Source: Aneurinibacillus soli
Lineage (GTDB): Bacteria; Bacillota; Bacilli; Aneurinibacillales; Aneurinibacillaceae
Reading direction: 5' to 3'
Assembly: GCF_002355375.1 (NCBI RefSeq)
Contig: NZ_AP017312.1
Span: 2,311,001 to 2,375,000 of the forward strand
DNA length: 64,000 nucleotides
In this document: positions 14,964-22,792 of the stretch, one piece after another
Numbering within the stretch: position 1 is the first letter of the stretch
Layout: each line of letters begins with the position of its first letter
Made by a program: the position numbers and the translations under genes
The notes under the pieces: model-generated
Databases searched by the model: none
Told to the model about the DNA's origin: nothing
Seen by the model: only the letters and a program-made list of their open reading frames with translations

Positions 14964-17225
14964 ATGGCTACAATAGGACAACAATTAATAACGCCTGAAA
15001 CAGGATGGAAAAGGTATGATGATACTTGTCCTGCTTTCATGTATAAAGGCACGTGGACTTCTACTCTTCTTGGCGGCGGTCCTTATGGAGGAACCTGTTA
15101 TCAATCTTCTGTATCGACAGATAAAATTAAGTTTAATTTTATAGGAACAAAGATTCGCATTATTGGCTATCAATCATCAAGTAGAACCAATCCGATTTCA
15201 ATTAGCATAGATGGTATTATTGAAACGTTTTCTGAATTAAGTATAGGAACAATCGGTGGATCTGGAGGCTCTATGTTGGTGTATGAAAAAACAGGGTTAT
15301 CTCATTCCACACACCAAGTCGAAATTACTCCGGGTGGGACAACTACCGCTCTTGACGCTATTGATATTGATGATACAGGTCGACTACTCCACCCTCAAGA
15401 AAAACTAGACCCAAAAGACATCGCTGTTATTGGGGATAGAATCCGTTGTCATTATCAAGCAAGCAGTGGAAAAGTAGGGGTATTTAGTGGACTAGGACAA
15501 GAAACAAGCGATTTTATCCCTGCCGCTTCTTCTGCTACTCCAAATGGTGACTTTTACTGGATTTATTCAAAAGATGACCACCTTGGAAACAAGGTATTCG
15601 TGGCCGATCGAAATGTACAACATAGCATTAGTTGGGATACGTTGAACGCCATGGGGATTGCGACACACAGTGGAACACAAACTGCATTTTCTATTTATGG
15701 TGGAACAGCTATAAGTAGTGGAGATGCAAGCGTAAGTCCAGCTACTAATGCTTTTGATGGTAATTATCCTATCCCGCTAAGCGGAAGTGCAAATGGGACT
15801 CGCTGGGTATCCTTGCAAGCAGGTACAACAAAAGGTGTAGCGTGGATTGGTTATGATTTTAAACAACCAAAGAATATTTGTTGTATTCGATTAATACAAC
15901 ATTCTTCAACTATATCATACGGTGTAACCAGTATCATTGTCCAAAGTTCTGATGATGGAGTTGCTTGGACTAATGTTTATCAAAAAGATAATCTATCTCT
16001 TGGATCATACCCGTCTAATGATTATATTGATTTTACATCTACTGGTCCAAAACGATTTTGGAGATTACTAGCTAATTCTGATGCGACAGGTGGTTGGTAT
16101 GTGTATGAAATGCAAATGTTTGAGCAATCCAATGTTAACACAAACTACAAATTCAACACTCGACTTCTTACAGGCGGTATTCTTTCAACAGATACAGACA
16201 ATGAGTGGGATCAAATTGTTGTTAATTCTAACTTAGGAGGAACTATTGCAGCAGGAGATAATGGAATATGGAACTGGAATGGACAGTATTCATTGAGCAG
16301 TTCAACTGTAAATAGTACAAATACACAGCGTGTTATACGTGGAGGTACAGCAGTAAATAGATGGGGTGCATATAATACAGGTGGATATGGAACAGATACC
16401 GGTTTCCGTCCTGTATTAGTAATGAGTGTACTAGGGGAAGAAGAAAAACCACGTACTCCAAAATACGTAGCCCAAATTGGAACAGATATCTATCTACCAA
16501 ATGGAACATTACAAGGTCCACGTGGCACAGATGCAGAATTAAAAGCGCTGATGGAGACAAATGGTGCTGACCTTTCTACAATTGCTTGGGATACATTACG
16601 AGGAATTGCAAAAGAAGCTGGTAAACCATTGAAGGTGTTACGCTTCACAGACGACACTGCAGCTACAGTACCTACATTACGTGTTACGCAAGTGCCAGAT
16701 GCTCAGTTCATTACACCAAAATCAAGTATTCGAATCTCATCTATTTCTGGTATCAGCTCTGTAAAAGTAACCGGCACGAAAACAGGGGCAGCGAATGAAC
16801 GCTATGTAGTGGCCAAGTCCAATGTAGAGACAGGTGCACCAGATTGGTATGTTAAAACAGCAGCGGGATGGGTAAGCCTTGGTAAACTTGACCGTACAAT
16901 CCGTGCTGATGTCGATAAAGTCGCACAACAAGGTATGACACAAGAAGAACTGAACGCCATTACCACTGCGGAATGGGCACAGCTATTTGATAACGGACAT
17001 GGTACTCCGCAATACAATTGGATTGCATTCGGGTACCTACAATCCCAGCAGTCATCTACAGATGTATGCGAGAACGATCAGCTTGTTATGGAAGTAAATA
17101 TGCAAGGAAAATGGGTAAAAGCTGTTCACGGAACTGATTACAACTATGAGTATGACGGTCCAGAAAAACTACAAGTTCATATTCTTGCGGATGGGGATTA
17201 TAAGTTTAACCGAGTCCCTCTGTAA
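14964..17225 (+). CDS. Multidomain tail adhesin with discoidin domain
   Basis: A 753-aa protein. Residues about 1-140 form a carbohydrate-binding-type sandwich (GWKRYDDTCPAFMYKGTW, FIGTKIRIIGYQSS, ALDAIDID). Residues 155-490 are the adhesin domain shared with the preceding gene, interrupted at about 240-390 by an F5/8 type C (discoidin) domain (ATNAFDGN, WIGYDFKQPKNICCIRL, KRFWRLLAN). The C-terminal part is beta-rich and unassigned. Probably the host-surface-binding protein of the tail. A+T-rich like its neighbour. Confidence 0.7.
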   Translation: MATIGQQLITPETGWKRYDDTCPAFMYKGTWTSTLLGGGPYGGTCYQSSVSTDKIKFNFIGTKIRIIGYQSSSRTNPISISIDGIIETFSELSIGTIGGSGGSMLVYEKTGLSHSTHQVEITPGGTTTALDAIDIDDTGRLLHPQEKLDPKDIAVIGDRIRCHYQASSGKVGVFSGLGQETSDFIPAASSATPNGDFYWIYSKDDHLGNKVFVADRNVQHSISWDTLNAMGIATHSGTQTAFSIYGGTAISSGDASVSPATNAFDGNYPIPLSGSANGTRWVSLQAGTTKGVAWIGYDFKQPKNICCIRLIQHSSTISYGVTSIIVQSSDDGVAWTNVYQKDNLSLGSYPSNDYIDFTSTGPKRFWRLLANSDATGGWYVYEMQMFEQSNVNTNYKFNTRLLTGGILSTDTDNEWDQIVVNSNLGGTIAAGDNGIWNWNGQYSLSSSTVNSTNTQRVIRGGTAVNRWGAYNTGGYGTDTGFRPVLVMSVLGEEEKPRTPKYVAQIGTDIYLPNGTLQGPRGTDAELKALMETNGADLSTIAWDTLRGIAKEAGKPLKVLRFTDDTAATVPTLRVTQVPDAQFITPKSSIRISSISGISSVKVTGTKTGAANERYVVAKSNVETGAPDWYVKTAAGWVSLGKLDRTIRADVDKVAQQGMTQEELNAITTAEWAQLFDNGHGTPQYNWIAFGYLQSQQSSTDVCENDQLVMEVNMQGKWVKAVHGTDYNYEYDGPEKLQVHILADGDYKFNRVPL

Positions 17226-17231
17226 ACCAAG

Positions 17232-17253
17232 CGCCGATAAAGGCGTATTTTTT
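17232..17253 (+). terminator. Terminator after the adhesin gene
   Basis: CGCC-GATAAA-GGCG followed by TATTTTTT. A second terminator follows 12 bp later. Confidence 0.75.
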
Positions 17254-17265
17254 ATGCTCACCTTC

Positions 17266-17297
17266 AGGAGTCGCTTAATTGCGGCTCCTATTTTTTT
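17266..17297 (+). terminator. Second tandem terminator
   Basis: AGGAGTCGC and GCGGCTCCT stem, then ATTTTTTT. The two terminators close the late transcript. Confidence 0.8.
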
Positions 17298-17339
17298 ATG
17301 TCTACAATACTGCGGATCACGTATCCCAAGCACGTACGG

Positions 17340-17477
17340 ATGGTGGCGAAACGAGAGATGTCAGATGAGCAGAGGGAAGCGGCGAGTAAAGATTTAAGAA
17401 GATGCATACTAAAAACAACGATAAATAATGGTGATACCATCTTTCTGATAAGAAGGTGGTATTTTATTTCCAATTAA
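17340..17477 (+). pseudogene. Possible gene remnant
   Basis: A 45-codon frame reading MVAKREMSDEQREAASKDLR at the start, which looks like the tail of a phage protein (MSDEQREAASKRL-type C-termini are common). It has no ribosome site, and its 3' part overlaps a terminator. I read it as the remains of a larger gene whose upstream part is lost. Weak call. Confidence 0.25.
17434..17468 (+). terminator. Terminator
   Basis: ATACCATCTT and AAGGTGGTAT pair with one G-U, followed by TTTATTTC. Confidence 0.65.
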
Positions 17478-17545
17478 GACGAAATAATTGGTAAAATGAG
17501 ACATGGGTGGTTCATATTTTGGAAGTTTTAGAGGGAGAATTTAAA

Positions 17546-18166
17546 ATGAAAATAGAGTTCAACTTTCTTGAAGACCTCTTTGGGATTAAAAGGGATAAAT
17601 TTATTCCTCTTAAGATAAAAGGGGATATGGAGTACGAATTACAAATACGAGTACAGGAAATCGAAAATGAAGGTTTTAAAATATTAAGAACAGAAAGGAA
17701 TAAAAATGGGGAAATTGTTATTATCTATCGCCATTTCTTCTATGATGGAAACGATGAAGATATGATCACTATCGAGGCGATTGTTATAACAAAGAAAGGG
17801 ATAATAATTCCTTACCCTGTTATGTATGTGAATCGAAGAGAGGCAGATAAAAGTTTGTATATTGCTGATATTAGAGTATTTGGCGAAAGTATTAACAAAG
17901 GCTATGGATCGCTAATGATGAAGGAGTTACTTCAGATCGCAAGAAGCCAAAAAGAAAAAGTGTTTTTTGTAACTGGTAATATGGATTACGGAGATGAGGA
18001 GCATTATAAGCGCTTAATTCATTTTTATGAAAAGTATGGTTTTACTTGCCGTGACGGAAAAATACTATGGATAAATGATGGAGTTAAATTGTCTGGAGAA
18101 CAGGTTGATGCCATTTTTAGTCGAGTTGTCTTAGAGGATCCAGAGATATTTGAATACGAAAAGTAG
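17546..18166 (+). CDS. GNAT-family N-acetyltransferase
   Basis: A 206-aa protein. The second half has the GNAT acetyl-CoA-binding segment (ADIRVFGESINKGYGSLMMK, then YKRLIHFYEKYGF). The first 90 residues are not part of the family core. It stands alone between terminators with A+T-rich DNA, so it looks like a phage cargo gene. The ATG at 17546 follows GGGAG. Substrate unknown. Confidence 0.75.
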   Translation: MKIEFNFLEDLFGIKRDKFIPLKIKGDMEYELQIRVQEIENEGFKILRTERNKNGEIVIIYRHFFYDGNDEDMITIEAIVITKKGIIIPYPVMYVNRREADKSLYIADIRVFGESINKGYGSLMMKELLQIARSQKEKVFFVTGNMDYGDEEHYKRLIHFYEKYGFTCRDGKILWINDGVKLSGEQVDAIFSRVVLEDPEIFEYEK

Positions 18167-18393
18167 TGGTGTTAAATGGGTGTTTTTTGGCTGAATATTG
18201 GTAGGCTGCTTGGATAGAGTGCTTGATGATAGTAGAAGAAGATGAGTAGTCCTTTTTGATTTTCAATAATATAATCTTTATTAGTTTGTAGATTGAAAAA
18301 GTGACGATTTTCTACAAGTTTCAAGGAAAATAGTTCTTCTTGTCGAAGTTTAGCAGTAGATTAAGAAACACTTTTGATAGGGGGAATTATAAG
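18167..18393 (+). other. A+T-rich gap before the TIR gene
   Basis: I see no gene in this 227-bp stretch. It probably holds the promoter of the TIR gene, but no box pair is convincing. Confidence 0.4.
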
Positions 18394-19242
18394 TTGAAGG
18401 TTTTTTTAAGTTGGTCAGGAGAATTAAGTAGAAGGGTGGCTTTAGTCTTTAGAGAATGGTTACCTTCTGTTATACAGGCTGTAGAACCTTATGTTTCCTC
18501 TGAAGATATTGATAAAGGAGCACGTTGGAGTAGTGATATTGCACAAGAACTAGAAGTTTCATCTTATGGTATTATATGTATTACAAAGGAGAATATCGAG
18601 GCTCCTTGGATTAACTTTGAAGCCGGAGCTTTAGCTAAAACATTTGATAAAGCGTATGTTTCTCCTTTTTTATTTGGGATTAAAAGGTTTGAAGTATCAG
18701 GTCCTCTCTTGCAATTTCAATCTACTCTATATGAGAAAGACGATGTGAAGAAATTAATAGATGGTATTAACAAAGCTTGTGATTTACAAGGGCTAGACAG
18801 TTTGAGATTAGATAAGGTATTTGAAATGTGGTGGCCAGCTTTAAAGGAAGAATTAGACAACCTACTTGTCAATAGTGATGATTATTTAATTTCGGATGAG
18901 AAAGAAAATTCTGGCGAAATAAACAGTATGCTTGAGGAGGTTTTGGAGCTTACACGAAATCAGCAAAAGTTACTTCGTTCTCCTCATGATATATTGCCAC
19001 CGGAGTATTTAGCCAAAGTTATAGGGGAGTTAAGCCCTTCTACAGTTCACCCTGGTGCTATTGCTGATTTAAGAAGAGGCTTAACGATAGGTGAAGCTTT
19101 GATTAAAAAATATGAGGAAACACGAGAAATGGATATTAACGAATTTCAACATATGCTTCGTATGTTGAGAAGACCACTGGTTCATTTAACAAAACGAACA
19201 AAACATATCGAACAACGTATACAACTAGAGCTAGATATGTAA
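18394..19242 (+). CDS. TIR-domain protein (putative defence effector)
   Basis: A 282-aa protein from the TTG at 18394 behind AGGGGGA; an earlier in-frame TTG at 18340 is less likely because family members begin MKVFLSWSG. The TIR domain fills residues 1-140 (KVFLSWSGE, SSEDIDKGARW, and INFEAGALAK with the candidate catalytic Glu near residue 76). TIR domains of this kind hydrolyse NAD+ in phage defence. The C-terminal 140 residues have no recognised sensor. It is flanked by terminators, as expected of a cargo gene. Confidence 0.8.
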   Translation: MKVFLSWSGELSRRVALVFREWLPSVIQAVEPYVSSEDIDKGARWSSDIAQELEVSSYGIICITKENIEAPWINFEAGALAKTFDKAYVSPFLFGIKRFEVSGPLLQFQSTLYEKDDVKKLIDGINKACDLQGLDSLRLDKVFEMWWPALKEELDNLLVNSDDYLISDEKENSGEINSMLEEVLELTRNQQKLLRSPHDILPPEYLAKVIGELSPSTVHPGAIADLRRGLTIGEALIKKYEETREMDINEFQHMLRMLRRPLVHLTKRTKHIEQRIQLELDM

Positions 19243-19281
19243 TGTTAGATTTATATAAAATTATTAAAGAAAATTTAATGT

Positions 19282-19305
19282 CGCTCTTCGGAGTGCCCTT
19301 TTTTC
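19282..19305 (+). terminator. Terminator after the TIR gene
   Basis: CGCTC-TTCG-GAGTG with a tetraloop, then CCCTTTTTTC. Confidence 0.55.
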
Positions 19306-19311
19306 TTTTGC

Positions 19312-19336
19312 AAACAAAAACCCTGCATCTCGCAGG
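19312..19336 (-). terminator. Minus-strand terminator
   Basis: On the minus strand CCTGC-GAGAT-GCAGG is followed by GTTTTTGTTT; it ends the small zinc-ribbon gene at 19338. Confidence 0.7.
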
Positions 19337-19337
19337 A

Positions 19338-19520
19338 TTAAATACTCTTCTTCATGCCGCACTGTCTGCATTCTCTAAGGAAAATCGTATCCTTCACAGA
19401 GCTTTTGAAATGGGCGTTACCACAATTATCACAGCGGCCACTAACCGCATCAGGGTGCTCTTTGTAGTCGTAAACAATGGTTGTGTCATAACCTTTGTAT
19501 TCTTGGTTGATTTCAGTCAA
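19338..19520 (-). CDS. 60-aa zinc-ribbon protein
   Basis: A small minus-strand gene with a TTG start at 19520 after GAAGGTGAT. Two pairs CDNC and CRQC, 21 residues apart, form a zinc ribbon; the segment CGNAHFKSSVKDTIFLREC resembles small phage zinc-ribbon proteins. A clear minus-strand terminator follows. The overlapping plus-strand frame is not coding. Confidence 0.65.
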   Translation of the reverse strand: MTEINQEYKGYDTTIVYDYKEHPDAVSGRCDNCGNAHFKSSVKDTIFLRECRQCGMKKSI

Positions 19521-19608
19521 TGTCGATCACCTTCACGTTGGATTTAACTTTTATATCATATCAGATTAGATCGATATTAAGTAAGAATCAAACACAGCAT
19601 ATTTAGTC

Positions 19609-19639
19609 AAAAGCCTTGCTTATTCGAGCAGGGCTTTTT
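19609..19639 (+). terminator. Terminator
   Basis: AAGCCTTGCT and AGCAGGGCTTTTT with a TATTCG loop. The 200 bp from 19547 to 19744 hold no gene other than this site. Confidence 0.65.
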
Positions 19640-19743
19640 GTAATATTTTACAGATATTAATTACAAATATAGCAGGATATAATGTTTAACAAATAGTAAA
19701 CAAATGACCGAGAGAGGAGGAAAAACTCCACTCTTTTTTGTGC

Positions 19744-19956
19744 CTATTCCCAAGTCCAGTCGTACAGTTGTTCCATCGTGCAGCCGACTATGTGTGCGAT
19801 GGTTCGAGCTGTTTCTAACGACATGGTACGAGTGCCGTTCACGTACTGACTTATTTGTGAACGGCTTTTGTTCATGCGGTGTGCCAGATCCTGCTGAGTC
19901 ATCTTGGCTTCACGCAATCGCTGACGTAATAGGCACTTTCCTGCACGGAAAGCCAT
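19744..19956 (-). CDS. XRE-family DNA-binding protein
   Basis: A 70-aa helix-turn-helix protein (RQRLREAKMTQQDLAHRMNK, SRSQISQYVNGTRTMSLETA). It consists of the Cro/CI fold alone, with no dimerisation or cleavage domain. It probably regulates the accessory region. The start ATG at 19956 follows a G-rich stretch (CTGGGGG). Confidence 0.85.
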   Translation of the reverse strand: MAFRAGKCLLRQRLREAKMTQQDLAHRMNKSRSQISQYVNGTRTMSLETARTIAHIVGCTMEQLYDWTWE

Positions 19957-20038
19957 TTGTTACTATTTACCCCCAGAAATGAGATACCATTATATTACTA
20001 CAATTTTGCGCATATTGACACCAAGAGGCGGTAGCACG

Positions 20039-20245
20039 GTGACTTTTGAAGAACTGTACCGGATAGCAGAAGTATATTTCCTTATCAAGCAAAAAAGAAA
20101 GCGAGCAAGAAGTAGGTTTTTGAAGGTTACAGATTGGAAGGTTACGGATGAGGGATATATCTTTTATGCATTGTTTCAGGGGGGAAATAGGCAAATACAT
20201 CTACATACAGTAACTATTCGATTTGATGGTTTGATTGTCGAATAG
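20039..20245 (+). CDS. Small hypothetical phage protein
   Basis: A 68-aa protein with the start placed at GTG 20039, preceded by AAGAGGCGG; longer forms starting at 19979 have no ribosome site. It contains a helical LYRIAEVYFLIKQKRKRA and a beta-rich end (GYIFYALFQGGNRQIHLH). Not recognised. Confidence 0.5.
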   Translation: MTFEELYRIAEVYFLIKQKRKRARSRFLKVTDWKVTDEGYIFYALFQGGNRQIHLHTVTIRFDGLIVE

Positions 20246-20376
20246 TATTTTTTTATGTCTAATTATGTCGCGCATGTGTAAAAACATATGTCAAATAGTA
20301 TGAAGATTATGTAATTAATGGTAGTATTTTCGAGAATAAGTAGAACAAAGGGAGTGGTTAACATGTACTATAATTG

Positions 20377-20408
20377 AAAAACCTGCACCGCTATTGTATG
20401 GCGCAGGT
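20377..20408 (-). terminator. Minus-strand terminator of the repressor gene
   Basis: On the minus strand CCTGCGCC pairs with GCGGTGCAGG and TTTTTCAA follows, just after the stop of the gene at 20416. Confidence 0.65.
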
Positions 20409-20415
20409 CGCAGAT

Positions 20416-20643
20416 TTAGTTATCAGAATCGTCTTCTTCTAAAACTAACAACTCACTTAACGGAACATTGAAAAAGTCACATAGCGTGATGATTGTTTTA
20501 TAGTCGATGCGATCATTTTTATCATTATAAAATCTAGTAAGAGTAGGGTTGCTTATTCCGGTTAAGCGCGAAAGTTCATTAATACTTTTAATTTTTCGCA
20601 TCCCCATAAGTATATGCAATCTGCTCTTTATTTTTCTAGCCAC
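20416..20643 (-). CDS. CI/Cro-type repressor (minus)
   Basis: A 75-aa XRE-family regulator: MGMRKIKSINELSRLTGISN, then TRFYNDKNDRIDYKTIITLC and DFFNVPLSELL. It is divergent from, and a clear paralogue of, the regulator at 20818. The arrangement is that of a lysogeny switch. The ends of both genes are short and lack a LexA-like cleavage domain. Confidence 0.88.
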   Translation of the reverse strand: MARKIKSRLHILMGMRKIKSINELSRLTGISNPTLTRFYNDKNDRIDYKTIITLCDFFNVPLSELLVLEEDDSDN

Positions 20644-20698
20644 GGTATCACCATCCTTGATTTAAATATATAACAGATCAATACATAATGGAATAATA

Positions 20699-20770
20699 GT
20701 GTTAAAAATTTAACGTTAGTGTTAAATTTTATGAAGTTAGTATTGAAATTTTTAACTAAATAGTTATAAT
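20699..20770 (+). promoter_or_regulatory. Repressor operators and sigma-A promoter
   Basis: The spacer between the divergent regulators holds the palindrome GTTAAAAATTTAAC (20701-20714), a second partial copy GTTAAATTTTA (20721-) and a third GAAATTTTTAAC (20745-). The third overlaps a promoter TTGAAA (20743-20748), 16 bp, TATAAT (20765-20770) that reads into the gene at 20818. Confidence 0.65.
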
Positions 20771-20817
20771 TGGATTTATACAGAAAGTTACCAAGATATT
20801 CAAATGGGGGTGTAAAA

Positions 20818-21036
20818 ATGAACAAAGTGAAAAATAATCTTTCTGTATTGATGGGGAAACGTAAGATTCGTTCTATTAATCAGCTAAGTAAAGAAACGGG
20901 CCTTCGTCATGAAGCGCTAAATAGATTGTACGCGGAAGATCAAGAGTACAACCCAAGTGTAAAAACGCTGATTATTCTGTGTGATTTCTTCGAGTGTGAC
21001 TTGCACGAATTGATAGAGTATACACCAGCGCAGTAG
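20818..21036 (+). CDS. CI/Cro-type regulator (plus)
   Basis: A 72-aa XRE-family protein: MGKRKIRSINQLSKETGLRH, NRLYAEDQEYNPSVKTLIILC and DFFECDLHELIEY. It is similar in every segment to the divergent gene at 20416. It starts at ATG 20818 after GGGGGTG and is driven by the sigma-A promoter at 20743-20770. Confidence 0.88.
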   Translation: MNKVKNNLSVLMGKRKIRSINQLSKETGLRHEALNRLYAEDQEYNPSVKTLIILCDFFECDLHELIEYTPAQ

Positions 21037-21065
21037 TAGCTACGCTTAGGAGATAAAGGAGGGGG

Positions 21066-21245
21066 ATTGGGATTACTTTAGGGAAACATGCAGAGGTAGT
21101 GAAGCAACTAGAAATGAATGTAGATGATAATCCCTTGATTAAGATGACTGAATTATATGTAAAATGCGGTGCGGCACTGGCTGATGTACAGGAAGCCAGA
21201 CAGTTGTTATCCGATTGCTCATTAAACCCTATCGTGCAGCGCTAA
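21066..21245 (+). CDS. Possible small protein with non-ATG start
   Basis: A frame of up to 59 codons follows AAAGGAGGGGG. It reads ITLGKHAEVVKQLEMNVDD, then LYVKCGAALADVQEARQLL. The best-spaced initiators are ATT at 21066 or 21072, so it would use a rare start, or start at the internal ATG 21114. The composition looks coding and the ribosome site is strong. Uncertain. Confidence 0.35.
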   Translation: MGITLGKHAEVVKQLEMNVDDNPLIKMTELYVKCGAALADVQEARQLLSDCSLNPIVQR

Positions 21246-21393
21246 CTTTGGCAGCACGAGTTGTCCAGCTACACCCTAGATTACTACATACTATTCCAAC
21301 TGTTGCGTTTGTATGTGAAAAAAATCTACTTTTAATCTACTTTTGTAAATGGACAGGCTTTGGTTGATATGGATGCAAAAAGGGGTGAGAGTC

Positions 21394-21933
21394 TTGGAGA
21401 CGGACAAGCATTTAATCTATATATTTGCGGGTGGAGATGATGCAAGCGCCTATCAGAAGTTGAAGTCTGATGTGGCAGCGAAGGTGTACAGTTGTAGCAC
21501 GCAAGTAAAAGGTGAGGAACTGGACGATATTATACAGGATGCAGCGTTGAAACTGTATTTATCCATTGATAGATATGACAGTAAAAAAGCGGCAGTATCA
21601 ACGTTTCGTGATCACATTATCACAAATGTTTTGATTGACCGGATACGCCGCTGGCGGGCACATAAAAGCCAGGTGTTGACATGGGATGAAGTAGATGAAA
21701 CAGAAGATGGATGTGAGCAAGTAGATTTTGATATGGATTTTGAGCGATGGTTTCGCACGTTGCTTCCACATGAGAAAAAGATTGTACGTATGCGATTGGA
21801 TGGCAAGAAAAACTGTGTAATTGCAGATGAACTGGGATGTTCGAACGCTTCTATTACGGCATATAGGAAAGTGATTCAGAAGAAGTGGAATAGCTTTTTC
21901 TATTATGGGGGAGATGAGAATCATGCAATATAA
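21394..21933 (+). CDS. ECF-like sigma factor
   Basis: A 179-aa sigma-70-family protein. Region 2 is seen in ELDDIIQDAALKLYLSIDRYD and STFRDHIITNVLIDRIRRW; region 4 in LLPHEKKIVRMRLDGKKNCV and DELGCSNASITAYRKVI. There is no region 3, which is the ECF layout. It is a good candidate for reading the eight TGAAA/CGTATA motifs. TTG 21394 is chosen because AAAAGGGG precedes it. It overlaps the next sigma gene. Confidence 0.8.
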   Translation: METDKHLIYIFAGGDDASAYQKLKSDVAAKVYSCSTQVKGEELDDIIQDAALKLYLSIDRYDSKKAAVSTFRDHIITNVLIDRIRRWRAHKSQVLTWDEVDETEDGCEQVDFDMDFERWFRTLLPHEKKIVRMRLDGKKNCVIADELGCSNASITAYRKVIQKKWNSFFYYGGDENHAI

Positions 21934-22792
21934 CGAGCATTTGGGAGATGTAGAAACGTTTGTAGAGAAGAATCAAAAGTTGGTATGGAAATGTGTGCAG
22001 CAGTATAAGATGGTAGCTCGTACAAAGTGTATCGAGTTAGAAGAACTATTTCAGATCGGTATGATAGGAATGTTAAAAGCGTATGAGAAGTACGATCCAA
22101 GTAAATTTGAGAATGTGAACAACTTTACCACATATGGTGTTCCTATGATTCATGGAGAGATTTTACGTTTCTTACGTGATTTCTATCCTGTTAGGGTTCC
22201 TCGTGGAAAAATGGAACTGCTTAGGAAAATACGATGCGCCGGTATGATGAATTTATCTGCTCAGGAGATTGCGGAACATTTCGATGTTTCGGAGAAGGAG
22301 GTAGAACAAGCGCTAGAGATGCGCTATGTAGAGCAGGTTCAATCTATGGATGCAGAGATTATAGATTATGAAAATAAAGAGATTACGCTGCATGACAAAA
22401 TTTCTGTATCGGCCGATTATACAGGTGTGTTCGTGTATGATTTTTTAAAATCGCTATCCGAGCGCGAGCAAACCATCATAGAAATGCGGACATGGGATGC
22501 TACACAGGTGGAAATCGCACAGGCGGTAGGGATAGGTCAGGTTCAAGTATCACGTATGCTGACCAGAATAAAAAATAAGTATCTCGCGTATTGTAACGGG
22601 GAAACGGTTAGTCCTGCGATTGAGCTGCAACGAAAAGTAACACGTGAGCGGTATGAGATAATGGCAGCCGAAGGGAGGAGTAACAAAGAAATCGCGCAGG
22701 AATTCGGATGCCATATTAAAACGCTGAAGCATCATCAAAGAAAGTGGAAGCAAGCGGAACAGGCGGTGGATCTGTATGAAGCCACTGTTTGA
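21923..22792 (+). CDS. Sigma-70 family factor (SigB/SigF-like) with extra HTH
   Basis: A 289-aa protein. Region 2 is LEELFQIGMIGMLKAYEKYD and FTTYGVPMIHGEILRFLRDF; region 3 is LSAQEIAEHFDVSEKEVEQAL; region 4 is LSEREQTIIEMRTWDATQVE and GIGQVQVSRMLTRIKNKY. A further 60 residues add another HTH (AAEGRSNKEIAQEFGCHIKT). It overlaps the ECF-like gene by 11 bases and the methylase by 17. The order suggests a sigma pair expressed together. Confidence 0.85.
   Translation: MQYNEHLGDVETFVEKNQKLVWKCVQQYKMVARTKCIELEELFQIGMIGMLKAYEKYDPSKFENVNNFTTYGVPMIHGEILRFLRDFYPVRVPRGKMELLRKIRCAGMMNLSAQEIAEHFDVSEKEVEQALEMRYVEQVQSMDAEIIDYENKEITLHDKISVSADYTGVFVYDFLKSLSEREQTIIEMRTWDATQVEIAQAVGIGQVQVSRMLTRIKNKYLAYCNGETVSPAIELQRKVTRERYEIMAAEGRSNKEIAQEFGCHIKTLKHHQRKWKQAEQAVDLYEATV

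Noticed and set aside
13576-17225. Complete late (virion) module
   Set aside because: Only fibre/adhesin-like proteins are recognisable; no terminase, portal, protease, capsid or tape-measure gene is seen.
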